64,000 nucleotides of DNA from Bufo bufo. Its lineage: Eukaryota > Chordata > Amphibia > Anura > Bufonidae. The stretch spans positions 46,220,323 through 46,284,322 of the forward strand of contig NC_053398.1 of the NCBI RefSeq assembly GCF_905171765.1. Reading direction: 5' to 3'. Under the pieces are notes generated by a model, which saw nothing but the letters and a program-made list of their open reading frames with translations, searched no databases and had not been told where the DNA came from. The translations under genes and the position numbers were made by a program. The stretch's first letter is position 1. The number at the start of each line of letters is the position of its first letter. Shown in pieces: positions 21,558-31,116 of this stretch.

Positions 21558-21773
21558 TTACAAGTTTCTGACCACTTTTAAAATGTGTTCAATGTGCTGC
21601 CCATTGTGTTGGATTGTCAATGCAACCCTCTTCTCCCACTCTTCACACACTGATAGCAACACCACAGGAGAAATGCTAGCACAGGCTTCCAGTATCCGTA
21701 GTTTCAGGTGCTGCACATCTTGTATCTTCACAGCATAGACAATTGCCTTCAGATGATACGAGATGTGCAGCAC
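21558..21773 (-). pseudogene. Mariner-like transposase C-terminal tail (left arm)
   Basis: The minus-strand frame ends with 'VYAVKIQDVQHLKLRILEAC', then 'SISPVVLLSVCEEWEKRVA' and 'NGQHIEHIL'. This resembles the extreme C-terminus of Tc1/mariner-type transposases (DV.HLK.RI..AC..I.P..L). No catalytic residues are present. The Met is fortuitous, arising in the fold-back centre. Confidence 0.6.
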
Positions 21774-21905
21774 CTGAAACTACGGATACTAGAAGCCTGT
21801 GCTAGCATTTCTCCTGCGGTGTTGCTATCAGTGTGTGAAGAGTGGGAGAAAAGGGTTGCATTGACAATCCAACACAATGGGCAGCACATTGAACACATTT
21901 TGTAA
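21759..21905 (+). pseudogene. Mariner-like transposase C-terminal tail (right arm)
   Basis: Same tail as the left arm on the opposite strand: 'RDVQHLKLRILEACASISPA' through 'NGQHIEHIL', then a stop. It begins at the fold-back centre, so upstream residues in this frame are not transposase. Confidence 0.6.
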
Positions 21906-22597
21906 GTGGTCAGAAACTTGTAAATAACTCATGAAAGAATAAAGTTACGTTAAAACCAAGCACACCATTGTTTTTCTTGTGAAATTCCCAATACGTTTGA
22001 TGTGTCAAATGACCCTCTTCCTATTGAAAAAACAAAAGTTGGATTCAAAATGGCCGACTTCAAAATGGCCGCCATGGTCACCACCCATCTTGAAAAGTTT
22101 CCCCCCTCACATATACTAATGTGCCACAAACAGGAAGTTAATATCACCAACCATTCCCATTTTATTAAGGTGTATCGATATAAATGGCCCACCCTGTATA
22201 TTAGTGAAAATGACCGCTCCACACCACACCATGAGGGCCCCCCTGCCCTGAGCAAAGATTAGTAAACGTGGCCGGGGGGCCCCAGGCCACAGTTCAGCAG
22301 CAGACAGAGAGAACCCAACCCCTTATGTCTCCTGGGGCTGGGGCCGTCTCTATAATAATCCTCCACTAATTTATGAATGGGGTAAGGGTTAATTAATAAT
22401 TTGGTGACCTGACCGACTGACCGGTCAAAATTTCTAATATAAATAAAGTCAATATGCGTGCAGTTTTAGCCTCTACCTACCTCCTCCTCCTGGCGCGGCA
22501 GTGGCAGGTCTGCCTGTGTAAGGTGAGTGAGTCACTGGTGGTCACGTGAGTCCGTGACTTACCACCCAATCCCTTTAGCTCCGGAGGCGAAGACTTA

Positions 22598-23506
22598 GGC
22601 CTCTTTCACACGGGCGTTGCGGGAAAATGTGCGGGTGCGTTGCGGGAACACACGCGATTTTTTCGCACGAGTGCAAAACATTGTAATGCGTTTTGCACTC
22701 ACGTGAGAAAAATCGGCATGTTTGGTACCCAAACCCGAACTTCTTCACAGAAGTTCGGGCTTGGGATCGGTGTTCTGTAGATTGTATTATTTTCCCTTAG
22801 AACATGGTTATAAGGGAAAATAATAGAATTCTGAATACAGAATGCATAGTAAAATAGCGCTGGAGGGGTTACAAAAAAAATTTAAATTTTTTTTATCACC
22901 TTAATCCACTTGATCGCGGAACCGGCATCTCCTTCTGTCTTCATCTTAGCTGTGTGGAGGAACAGGACCTGTGGTGACGTCACTCCGGTCATCACATGAT
23001 CCATCACATGATCTTTTACCATGGTGGTGGATCATGTGCTAAGATGAAGACAGAAGGAGATGCCGGGCTGCGCGATTAAGTGGATTAAGGTGAGTTAAAT
23101 TTTTATTTAATTTTTTAACCGCTCCAGCGCTATTTTATGATGCATTCTGTATTCAGAATTCTATAATTTTCCCTTATAACCATGTTATAAGGGAAAATAA
23201 TAATGATCGGGTCTCCATCCCGATCGTCTCCTAGCAACCGTTTGTGAAAATCGCACCGCATCCGCACTTGCTTGCGGATGCTTGCGATTTTCACGCAGCC
23301 CCATTCACTTCTATGGGGCCTGCGTTGTGTGAAAAACATAATATAGAGCATGCTGCGATTTTCACGCAACGCACAAGTGATGCGTGAAAATCACTGCTCA
23401 TGTGAACAGCCCCATAGAAATGAATGGGTCGGTATTCAGTGCGGGTGCAATGCGTTCACCTCCCACATCGCATCCGCGCGGAATACTTGCCCGTGTGAAA
23501 GGGGCC
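22598..23506. mobile_element. Family A Harbinger-like MITE, copy 4 (inverted order)
   Basis: GGCCTCTTTCACACGGGCG ... CCCGTGTGAAAGGGGCC, flanked by TTA (22595-22597, 23507-23509). The 'GAAGTTCGGG' sub-terminal block lies at the left, opposite to copy 2, so this copy is reversed. One perfect TGACGTCA remains (22975-22982); the matching arm is deleted. Confidence 0.9.
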
Positions 23507-23509
23507 TTA

Positions 23510-23950
23510 GTCCCTGCTGCTGGGTGCTCCGCCGCGGCGTCACTCACCACACACCCCCTTTACCAACCATGTGACGGCGCCGACGGCGTGCTTGCTTGTA
23601 AGTTGTTCTGAAGAAGACTGCATAGTGAATCGGGAAACGGAGATCCCTTGGGCCCCCAGGAGCAACTGGGCCCGGGGCAGCTGCCCCTTTTGCCCTGCGG
23701 CAAAGACGGCCCTGGTCCTAAGGAGCTATATAGAATGGGCAAAGTGGAAATTACTACCAAAATGACCAGCATTAGCAGTGGTCTGTAGAGTCTGATGCTA
23801 CATGTCAGGCCACAGGTTGCTACATAACATAACCCCCCCCCCCATGCAGCGGGGAATGAACACAAAACATGTGAGGGCACTGCCAAAAATTTGTTTGAGG
23901 TTAAATGTTACTAGGCAGACTCACATCGCAGCTGAGTTAATATTACAACT
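23510..23950. other. hAT-like right end in otherwise unassigned sequence
   Basis: 'ctgccccttttgccctgcggcaaagacggccctg' ending at about 23713 has the form of a hAT terminus (inverse of CAGGGCCGTCTTT). The matching left end is not found; the family A copy just upstream may have inserted into that element. A C-run lies at 23833-23842. Confidence 0.4.
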
Positions 23951-23955
23951 ATTAA

Positions 23956-24849
23956 AGGAATCTGTCACCTATTTTGACCATATAAAACTGTTAACATAGC
24001 AATGTGCAATAAAGTACCTTCATTCCAGCATGTGTCTTCTTTCTTTTATTCAAATTTTCATTTAGATGAAAAAGCGATTTTTCTGATATGCAAATTAACC
24101 TTCAAGGTGCCCAGAGGGGCGTTATTCCTCTCCTCGAGTGCCCAGTAACGCCCCCTGCAGTGCCCAGCCCTCCTTTCTTCCAAGCCCAGCACGCTTCCTA
24201 TGAAATAAATTTACTCCTACATCCTTGCCGAACGGCGCCACCCCCTTCACTACGTCATGTAATTTTTTCACCCCACCATCCTTGCGTTCTCCTTTCTTGG
24301 CCTTCGAAATCCCGCGCAACCGCAGTATCGCTGACTGCCTGCGCCTGTACGATACACCGGCTCCTGAGGCAACAGCGCTCTGATTGCGTCACTGGGCTCG
24401 GCGCATGCCCAGTGACACTATTAAGGCTGTTGCCCTCAGGAGCAGGAGTATCGTACAGGCGCAGGCAGTCAGCGATACTGCGGTTGAGCGGGATTTTGGA
24501 GGCCAAGAAAGGAGGACGCAAGGATGGTGGGGTCAATAAATCACATGACGTAGTGGAGGGGGCGGCGCCGTTCGGCAAGGATGTAGGAGTAAATTTATTT
24601 CTTAGGAGGCGTGCTGGGTTTGGAAGAAAGGCGGGCTGGGCACTGCAGGGGGGCGTTATTGGGCACTCGAGGAGAGGAATAACGCCCCTCTGGGCACCTT
24701 GAAGGTTAATTAGAATATCAGAAAAATCGCTTTTTCATCTAAATGAAAAGTTGAATAAAAGAAAGAGGAAACATGCAGGAATTAAGGTACTTTATTGCAC
24801 ATTGCTATGTTAGCAGTTTTATATGCTCAAAATAGGTGACAGATTCCCT
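23956..24849. mobile_element. T2-like palindromic MITE, 894 bp
   Basis: Between TTAA (23952-23955) and TTAA (24850-24853), ends AGGAATCTGTCACCTATTTT and ...AAAATAGGTGACAGATTCCCT. The arms pair along their length, e.g. 'tgttaacatagcaatgtgc' with 'gcacattgctatgttagcag', and 'cgcctgtacgatac' with 'gtatcgtacaggcg'. Frames inside are chance. Confidence 0.9.
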
Positions 24850-24853
24850 TTAA

Positions 24854-25317
24854 AGGGAACCTATCATGTGGATATTTGATTATAATCTAACTAATTATAT
24901 ACAATCATTAACTACTAAAAAGTACCTTAGATGTATTCACTTACTGGTGTGACAGCTGGTTACCTCATAATATACACACAAAGATGCCACATGCCGTATG
25001 CTAATGAGCTGGTTTGAGTCCAGCGTGATTTCAGTGAGTCCAGCGTTTTTTTAATTCAGAGCTATAGCCACTCCCCTGCCCACCTGCTGCTGGTTCATAT
25101 GGAAAAAAAACTGTCAATCAGCAGCAGGTGGGCGGGAAGAGTCAGGAGCTCATGAATATTCAGGACTCATCATTATGAGCTGGAGCTTTTCAATACAAGA
25201 TGTTGGCAGATTGACTGGGTCAATTAAAGAAAGTGACCCAGCATTTTGCTAAGAGAATCAGTCACTTATTTATGTTGCCCTTAGTGAGGACACCAAAAAA
25301 CTGGTGACAGGTTCCCT
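24854..25317. mobile_element. T2-like MITE sharing TTAA with its neighbour
   Basis: Starts AGGGAACCTATCATGTGG immediately after the TTAA at 24850-24853 that closes the preceding element, and ends 'CTGGTGACAGGTTCCCT' before TTAA (25318-25321). The inner inverted pair 'ccacctgctgctg'/'cagcagcaggtggg' is at about 25080-25130. Confidence 0.85.
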
Positions 25318-25431
25318 TTAAGTAATTCTGTAAAGTTTTCCTTTTTTTCTATCCCTTGTCCCTTCTCTTTCCCCCTCCTCAGGTACTAAGACTCAGACTA
25401 GCTTTAAGGATGGCTATGATTACGTTAATGT

Positions 25432-25692
25432 ATGATGGCCTCCATTAAATGTGTAACATTTAATGTCCGGGGCCTAAATACCCCGCAGAAACGATCTCAA
25501 GTAATGCACCTTCTGAAAAAAGCTGGGGCGGAAATATGCTTCATGCAGGAGACGCATTTCAAAGTTGGATATGTTCCACCCCTGCCCAAGGCATATTGTG
25601 GTTCTTGGTACCATAGTTCTTATGAAAAAGCGTTGTGTGGTGTGGGGGTGGCAATCGCCAGGCATGTGCCCTTTGTACTTATACTACTATAG
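25432..25692 (+). pseudogene. L1-type endonuclease N-terminal fragment
   Basis: The AP-type endonuclease of L1 nicks target DNA to prime reverse transcription. The 86-residue frame shows 'KCVTFNVRGLNTPQKRSQV' (active-site Asn region) and 'ICFMQETHF' (catalytic Glu), the two N-terminal hallmarks. The frame stops at 25690, shortly after 'GVGVAIARHVPF'. The downstream catalytic Asp/His region is missing. Confidence 0.85.
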
Positions 25693-26299
25693 AATCATAG
25701 AACCTCCTAGCACACGTACGACAGTTACTTTACTAGTGCATACCTGATGGTCCTTAGGATCTCTTTATGTCTTTTTTCATGTGCTACAAATTATAAAACT
25801 GCACTTTTATTGACGTCTACTTATTAAAACTTCTTTACCAGAAAATACTAGGATACTTTAAAACTCCCCAGTGGTCACAGATGGTCTACTTTGATTGCTG
25901 CTGTTTATTGTGTCTCACAGCAGCATATTTGCTAGTCTCTCACAGCTTAATACTCTTATTATTTGCCTTGTTTCTACACTTCCTGTATCGCGGTGCTAGC
26001 TATAAATTTACTCCTCTCTAGGAGTTCCTTCTCTGCTATCCACTGTTACTAAAATCACACACATATAGATCCCCTGCCTCCCGACATGTTTCGCTGGACA
26101 CCCAGCGTCTTCAGGGGATGGTGCAGGTATGTGTGTTGGGGGCGGGAACCATCCTTTAAAGGTTCGGTATCACCTTGTCTCTATTCTATGTCCAATTGCA
26201 TCATTCCTCTATTGGCTATCCTTCTTTCTTTGAGAGACACTGTATTCTGGTGGGTTAAGATGTAACATTGTTGCCACCTACCGCTACATACTCCCATCT
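25693..26299 (-). mobile_element. Insert with hammerhead-like motif, Penelope-like origin suspected
   Basis: This AT-rich block replaces the L1 linker. It has no coding capacity. Its minus strand carries a hammerhead-ribozyme-like core (26079-26118). Such motifs are known in the terminal repeats of Penelope-like elements, so a solo terminal fragment is possible. Boundaries are set by where L1 similarity stops and resumes. Confidence 0.4.
26079..26118 (-). ncRNA. Hammerhead-ribozyme-like motif
   Basis: On the minus strand: stem I 5' strand TCCC; core CTGAAGA (26114-26108); stem II GCTGG/CCAGC with GTGT loop; core GAAA (26092-26089); two-base-pair stem III (AC-AT-GT); cleavage-site C at 26083; then GGGA closing stem I. 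All invariant core positions fit CUGANGA...GAAA...UH. One unpaired C precedes stem II. Self-cleavage is inferred only. Confidence 0.55.
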
Positions 26300-28375
26300 A
26301 TGCCGACCTATTAGAGGGAAACCACAACTCCTGCAGATTACTTACAATTATCCAAATGGCCCAGAGAACGAAGCAGCCTTTGGTCTTGTTGGGGGTCGAC
26401 GCGGAGAAGGCTTCCAATAGGGTCAGCTGGGAATTTATGCAGAAGGCATTATCAAAATTCAGTATCCCAGAAAACTTCAACCAGGCGATCACGTCCCTTT
26501 ATAGTGATCCGAGTGCCAAAGTTAGAGTCAATGGAATATTATCAGACCCGTTCCACATAAAAAATGGCACAAGGCAGGGGTGCCCTCTGTCCCCCACCTT
26601 ATATGTGCTAGTGATGGAAACCCTTCATCAGGCCATTAGAGAACACCCGAATATACGAGGGGTTACAGCAAAAGATGGGAAAACCAGATATACAAATATT
26701 GCCTTTGCTGACGATCTCCTGGTCATGCTAACAAACCCTCTGGAGGCCTTCCCACGTCTGCTCGAGCTGTTTGACCAATATGGTAAACTATCCAACTTTA
26801 AAGCAAACTATACCAAGACTGAGGCTATTAACATTTCAGCCGCTAGAGCGACAGTATCAGCCCTAAAAACATTAACCTAATTTGCTTGGCAACAATCACA
26901 TATCACCTACCTAGGGATCAAGGTCCCTTTACAACTAGGGAAACTAAACCAATTAAACTATATCCCATTTCTCAAAGAGATCAAGGATCAACTCAAGTCC
27001 CTGACTATTCTTTATATATCCTGGCTGGGCCGAAAAAACTTGCTAACAACCTACAATATGCCCGAGCTGATGTATACTTTACAAATGCTTCCTATTTTCC
27101 TGCCCAGCTCCTTCTTCTCCCAGGTGAGACGGATCTTCTCCAGTTTCCTATGGAGCGGGAAGAAACCCAGAATCGCATACGATAAACTAACTATGAGAAA
27201 GGAGGAATTGGCCTTCCAGATGCCAATGCCTATTATAAAGCAATCCACTTAAAACGCTGGCTTCAGATCCAAACCCCAAGATACAGAGTATTTGGCAATG
27301 AAATAGAACAAAGCTACCTAACTCCAGAACAGAGAGCTGGACGGTGGTGATTAAACGCCGCATCCTTATGGGACAACCCTCTACTAAGAGGGACAGCATC
27401 GGTAATAAGAATAACAAACAGGGAATATGGCCTTCTGTGTAACCCATCTATGAATATGCCAGTGGATCTTGCCCCTTTTTTAGTCAGACAGGGAACAACA
27501 GATATTGCTCCAATATGGAGCATCTTAGGAGACCGCACAATAGAATAGTTTATTAGAAGTGACATTCAACAAGAACTCCCAGCCACTCAGAGCAGCAACT
27601 TCTTGGTGGTAATTGAAATACACTCAATTAGCAACTCACTACGCAAACCAACACCGGCTAATAAAGAGAAGACGATGTTTGAAAAACGAATGGATAAGGA
27701 AGAAACTCAGAGTAGGCTAATCTCACAATTATATACCTACCTGCTATCTCATAGGAACAAAGTGACACCTCAGTACATTGGCCTGTGGGTGGAGGAGCTG
27801 GGTAGGAAATTCTCAGAGACAGACATATTGCGCATACATGTGCCTTCACATGGGTTCTCCAGGTGCGTTAGAGTACAAGAGCACTCATACAAAGTTATGT
27901 CACACTGGTATAGAACCCCAAAATTACAACACGTAAGAGGCTTGCATGCATCAAACAAGTGCTGGAGGTGCGACAATGAAGTGGGTTCTCTGAGCCATAT
28001 CTTTTGGCACTGCCCTAAACTTCTGAGCTTCTGGACAGAAGTCACGCGCGCAATTAACAAGATACTAACACAATCAATCACTTTGACCCCTGAAATGGTT
28101 CTCTTGTGGCTACCTACTCCAACTTGAAGCCCAAATAAAAAAGACCTGGTTACTCACCTGGTTCAGGGAGCAAGACTCTTAATCCCATTAAAGTGGCTTA
28201 GTAAAGATCCACCAACAGTAAAACAATGGAGGGACAAGGTCGACCAGTTATATCGCTTAGAGGAATTAGCAAATTGGGAAGATAGGAACCTAATTCCTAA
28301 AGCTATGGGATCCCTGGAGGGCTTACAGGCGAAAACATACTCAGTGATTAATGCTAAAGAGAAACCACACAACTA
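26300..28375 (+). pseudogene. L1-clade reverse transcriptase and C-terminal region
   Basis: From about 26300, 'RLLTIIQMAQRTKQPLVLLG' then 'VDAEKASNRVSW' (motif A), 'NGTRQGCPLSPTLYVLVME', and the catalytic FADD (26704-26715). A TAA at 26878-26880 interrupts the frame, which continues in phase as 'ITYLGIKVPLQLGKLNQLNY' and 'SFFSQVRRIFSSFLWSGKKP'. A frameshift near 27200 moves 'GGIGLPDANAYYKAIHLKRW' to another frame. Further breaks occur near 27348 and 27546. The C-terminal C-x2-C...H...C motif is 'CWRCDNEVGSLSHIFWHC' (about 27961-28014). The order is that of L1 ORF2. In motif A, 'ASNRV' replaces the usual AFDRV. Inactive. Confidence 0.88.
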
Positions 28376-28659
28376 GACGCGAAGCATCAGGGAGAAAGGA
28401 TTGGCCGAAGGACTAAGCTGGGTTATACCTACCTGAAATCAAGTGTAGTCATTGACTGGGCAAGTGAGATACCTAAATGGTTGAGGCCTAGCTCAATCTG
28501 AGTTAATTAACAACTAACAAGTGCTAGTTGAGTATCCCCCTCCCGCCTCCCCCTTGACCCCCTTTTTATAGTTACTTACCAATAAAATGTTATTCTCACC
28601 TGTCTACTTAAATATGTTTAATGGTATCACAAAATCCCTATATGATGATACGAATAGAT

Positions 28660-28757
28660 ATGCGGACGGAGCGGCGGTACGGCAAAATAAGGGCAGGACG
28701 GATCCGACAGGGTGAACAGCCTGTTGGATCCGTCCTGCCGCTAGTGTGAAAGTACCC
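28660..28757. mobile_element. Harbinger-like MITE, right part
   Basis: The palindrome 'ggcaggacggatccgaca'/'tgttggatccgtcctgcc' and the end CTAGTGTGAAAGTACCC before TAA (28758-28760). The left end is missing. Confidence 0.6.
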
Positions 28758-28759
28758 TA

Positions 28760-29055
28760 AGACTGATTGAGGTATTAAAGGGGAATTTGCAATTTTATAG
28801 CCTATTCAGAGGTCAGGGCACAGATTCTACCTCGGGGACCCACAACTATCTCAAGAACAGGACCCCATGTCTCGTGACCATTGTCTCCAGCTCCACTTCT
28901 ATGGAAACTGTGTACATCGCCACCTCCAGGTAGATGTGGGACCTTGGGCAATGGTCATAGTTGGCCTGTATGTCCCTGGCGGATTTTTTTTTCTGAACAA
29001 CTTTTCCCCAAATCACGGTCAGCCAACATTTGTTACGGACAAATTGGAAAACGAT
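28760..29055. other. No gene seen
   Basis: Short chance frames only. Confidence 0.35.
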
Positions 29056-29256
29056 AATGAATGGTAAAGATTATAATTAGTACAGGTCTATATCTCAGTA
29101 TACTGATAAGAACTTATTCCCAGCATTTATCACCAGCCTCAAAAAAATTATGGACACTGCTATTTTTTTCACATACACAGGAAAAAAAAGTCACCTATTC
29201 TTGCGAACTGTCCAGAAATTTCTGGACGGTTGGCAACCTATCCAAAACCTGAAGAA

Positions 29257-29299
29257 GGATCTGAAGAAGGAGCCTGGCCGGCTCTGAAACGCGTTATCT
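29257..29299 (+). ncRNA. Hammerhead-ribozyme-like motif
   Basis: Stem I 5' strand GGAT (29257-29260); core CTGAAGA (29261-29267); stem II GAGCC/GGCTC (29270-29274 with 29280-29284) plus an outer A-T pair and one bulged G; core GAAA (29286-29289); minimal stem III with loop GC; cleavage-site T at 29295; then ATCT closing stem I. An extra 12-bp copy 'CTGAAGAAGGAT' lies directly upstream (29249-29260). 'AATAAA' follows at about 29311. Surrounding sequence 29060-29370 is probably a Penelope-like or related retroelement end. Confidence 0.55.
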
Positions 29300-29374
29300 A
29301 TACATCCTAATAAATGTACCTGCTTTTCGACCCCTTTTCTTCTCCACCACTATCTGTAACCTTATAATGCCAGC

Positions 29375-29915
29375 CCGATCTCTAATATAATATTCATTTA
29401 TAATCATTTATACAAAGATAGACAAACTACAGTGTATGCAAGAATCATAAGCAATCATATTCAGCATTGTTCTTCTAGAATCTAGATGCTCATAAAATAG
29501 CAGAGAGATAATGATAGGAAATGGATTTGCTCCCATGACACCTACCAGGGCTATGCTGAGCAGAAATGTAGCACTCTGTTTAAAGGATCAAAGTTCATGG
29601 TTTTATGATGACATTAGTAAAGCAAAGAGCAGGGATCAAGGCAGAATGTGGCTTCCAGCCTCACCGCGCCCTGGCCAGGTTAGGCTTGGTTAACCCCTTA
29701 CTTACACAGTGCATTTTATTCTTCCTGTTTGGGGTGGCAGTTTCTACGCCGATAACCGATTGTACTCTTCTGCCGACCTCTTTACTGCGACAATCCTTTC
29801 CTCATGTAGCACAGAACCCAAGCAAACAACAAGCTGGGGAACAGGTATTGCTGCAGGACTGATGATAAGGCATTGATCCAGATGTTTGCTTGTTCAGAAA
29901 TGACAACTGTAACAT
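29375..29915. other. No gene seen
   Basis: Unique-looking. No supported frame and no recognised element ends. Confidence 0.35.
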
Positions 29916-29917
29916 GA

Positions 29918-30373
29918 GGCTACTTTCACATTACTTTCGTCATGGATCTGCAAAAACACTTCCGTTACCATAATACAACCGCATGCACCCGTCACGATGG
30001 GATCCGGTTGTATTATGTCTTCTATAGCCATGACGGATCCGTCTTGAACACCATTGAAAGTCAATAGGGGACGGATCCGTTTTCTATTGTGTTCGAGAAA
30101 ACGGATCCGTCCCCATTGGCTTACATTGTGTGCCAGGACGGATCCGTCTTGCTCCGCACCACATGGTGGACAGAAAAATGCTGCAGGCAGCGCTTTGGTG
30201 TCGTCCGCCTCCAGAGCGGAATGGAGACTGATTGGAGGAAAACTGATGGATTCTGAGCGGATCCTTTTCCATTCAGAATGCATTAGGGCAAAACTGATCC
30301 GTTCTGGACCGATTGTGAGAGCCCTGAACAGATCTCAGAAACGGAAAGCCAAAACGCCAGTGTGAAAGTAGCC
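29918..30373. mobile_element. Harbinger-like MITE (GGCTACTTTCACA ends)
   Basis: GGCTACTTTCACATTAC at the left and GTGTGAAAGTAGCC at the right. The interior has repeated 'acggatccgt' palindromes (30032, 30071, 30102, 30139). Flanking triplets differ (TGA, TTT), consistent with decay of a TWA duplication. Confidence 0.75.
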
Positions 30374-30573
30374 TTTAACCGCAGGTCAGTACTTTGCTGC
30401 TTTTTACACTACTGAGGTGTGTACTTATTTTTCTACAAGACATTTTTCCTATATTTTGGAGTTCTGCCATACAAAGGATTGGCAAAGCAAATACTTATGG
30501 GACCCCACTTGGAATTTGGCTCATCTCCACCATGATTGACCTCAGCAGTTGGTTCAGAACATGAAAAACTTAA

Positions 30574-30622
30574 AGGGGTTGTCTCACTTTAGCAAATAAA
30601 ATTTATCATGTGGACAAAGCTA
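30574..30622. mobile_element. T2-like left end, remnant
   Basis: AGGGGTTGTCTCACTTTAGC after TTAA (30570-30573). A family B element begins at 30623 and no right end is found. Confidence 0.55.
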
Positions 30623-31110
30623 GGGCTCATGCACACGAACATGTGTGGCCCATGGCTGTTTTGCGGCCAATATACGGGGACCGGCCATGTGCGCTCAGTA
30701 TCACAGATGTGAGTCCACAATCCGCAAGATTCGGTGCGGTAGGATTTCGGTCCATGCTTCCGCACGGCAAAAAAATAAAACATGCTCAATTTTTTTGCAG
30801 TGTGGACTGAAACTTTTGGATCGCAGACACATTCAAATGAATGGGTCCGCATCCGCAAAGGTCGGGCACACTGCTAGTGCCGTGCATTGCGGACCGCTAT
30901 TTGACATGTTCATGTGCATGCCTCACGCACGCGACCATTGTTTGGGTCCGTGTGCTGTCCACATCCGTGCAGTCATTCTGCAAATCATAGAACATGTCCT
31001 ATTCTTGTCCGTTTTGCAGACAAGAATGGGCAGTTCCATTAGAGGAAAGTGTGGCATGAAAACGTCTGGAATCCGTATTTTGCAGATCTGCAATATGTGT
31101 ACACGTAGAC
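30623..31110. mobile_element. Family B Harbinger-like MITE
   Basis: Left end GGGCTCATGCACACGAACAT. The interior has 'gcaaaaaaataaaacatgctc' and 'cattcaaatgaatgggtccgcatc'. The right end near 31105 ('atatgtgtacacgtagac') is worn. Non-coding. Confidence 0.65.
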
Positions 31111-31116
31111 TAACGC

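Larger units (their letters stand above)
21281..22196. mobile_element. Fold-back mariner-like element, 916 bp
   Basis: CAGAGTGGGCCATTTATATG and ...ATAAATGGCCCACCCTG are terminal ends flanked by TA. The two halves (about 21281-21745 and 21757-22196) are inverted copies of each other along their whole length. Each arm encodes the same transposase C-terminal tail and the same non-coding region. It therefore looks like an inverted duplication of one end of a Tc1/mariner-type element, without the catalytic core. Confidence 0.88.
20685..22365. repeat. Large inverted duplication with later insertions
   Basis: Segment P ('gagggccc', 'gagcaaagattagtaaa.gtggccggg', 'ccacagttcagcag') appears forward at about 20690-20800, inverted at about 20835-20965, and forward at about 22200-22345. 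Segment Q ('aagtcagctccaatcagatatctg') appears at about 20965-21040 and inverted at 21203-21280. Hence P'-Q and Q'-P form one palindrome now split by a hAT MITE (21049-21193) and a fold-back mariner element (21281-22196). Confidence 0.85.
25330..28640 (+). mobile_element. L1-clade LINE, degraded and interrupted
   Basis: The order endonuclease, reverse transcriptase, cysteine motif, 3' non-coding is that of L1-clade ORF2. The endonuclease-to-reverse-transcriptase linker is absent; 25693-26299 holds unrelated sequence. The 3' region (28376-28640) contains 'aataaaatg' at about 28580 and no obvious poly(A). No ORF1 is visible upstream. Confidence 0.85.

Noticed and set aside
24088..24702. 204-residue open frame
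   Set aside because: It runs through the centre of a T2-like palindrome, reading both arms. No motif, and its composition follows the inverted arms.
29261..29299. tRNA-like or SINE promoter at the hammerhead-like site
   Set aside because: No A-box and B-box at proper spacing, and the pairing pattern fits the hammerhead layout better.
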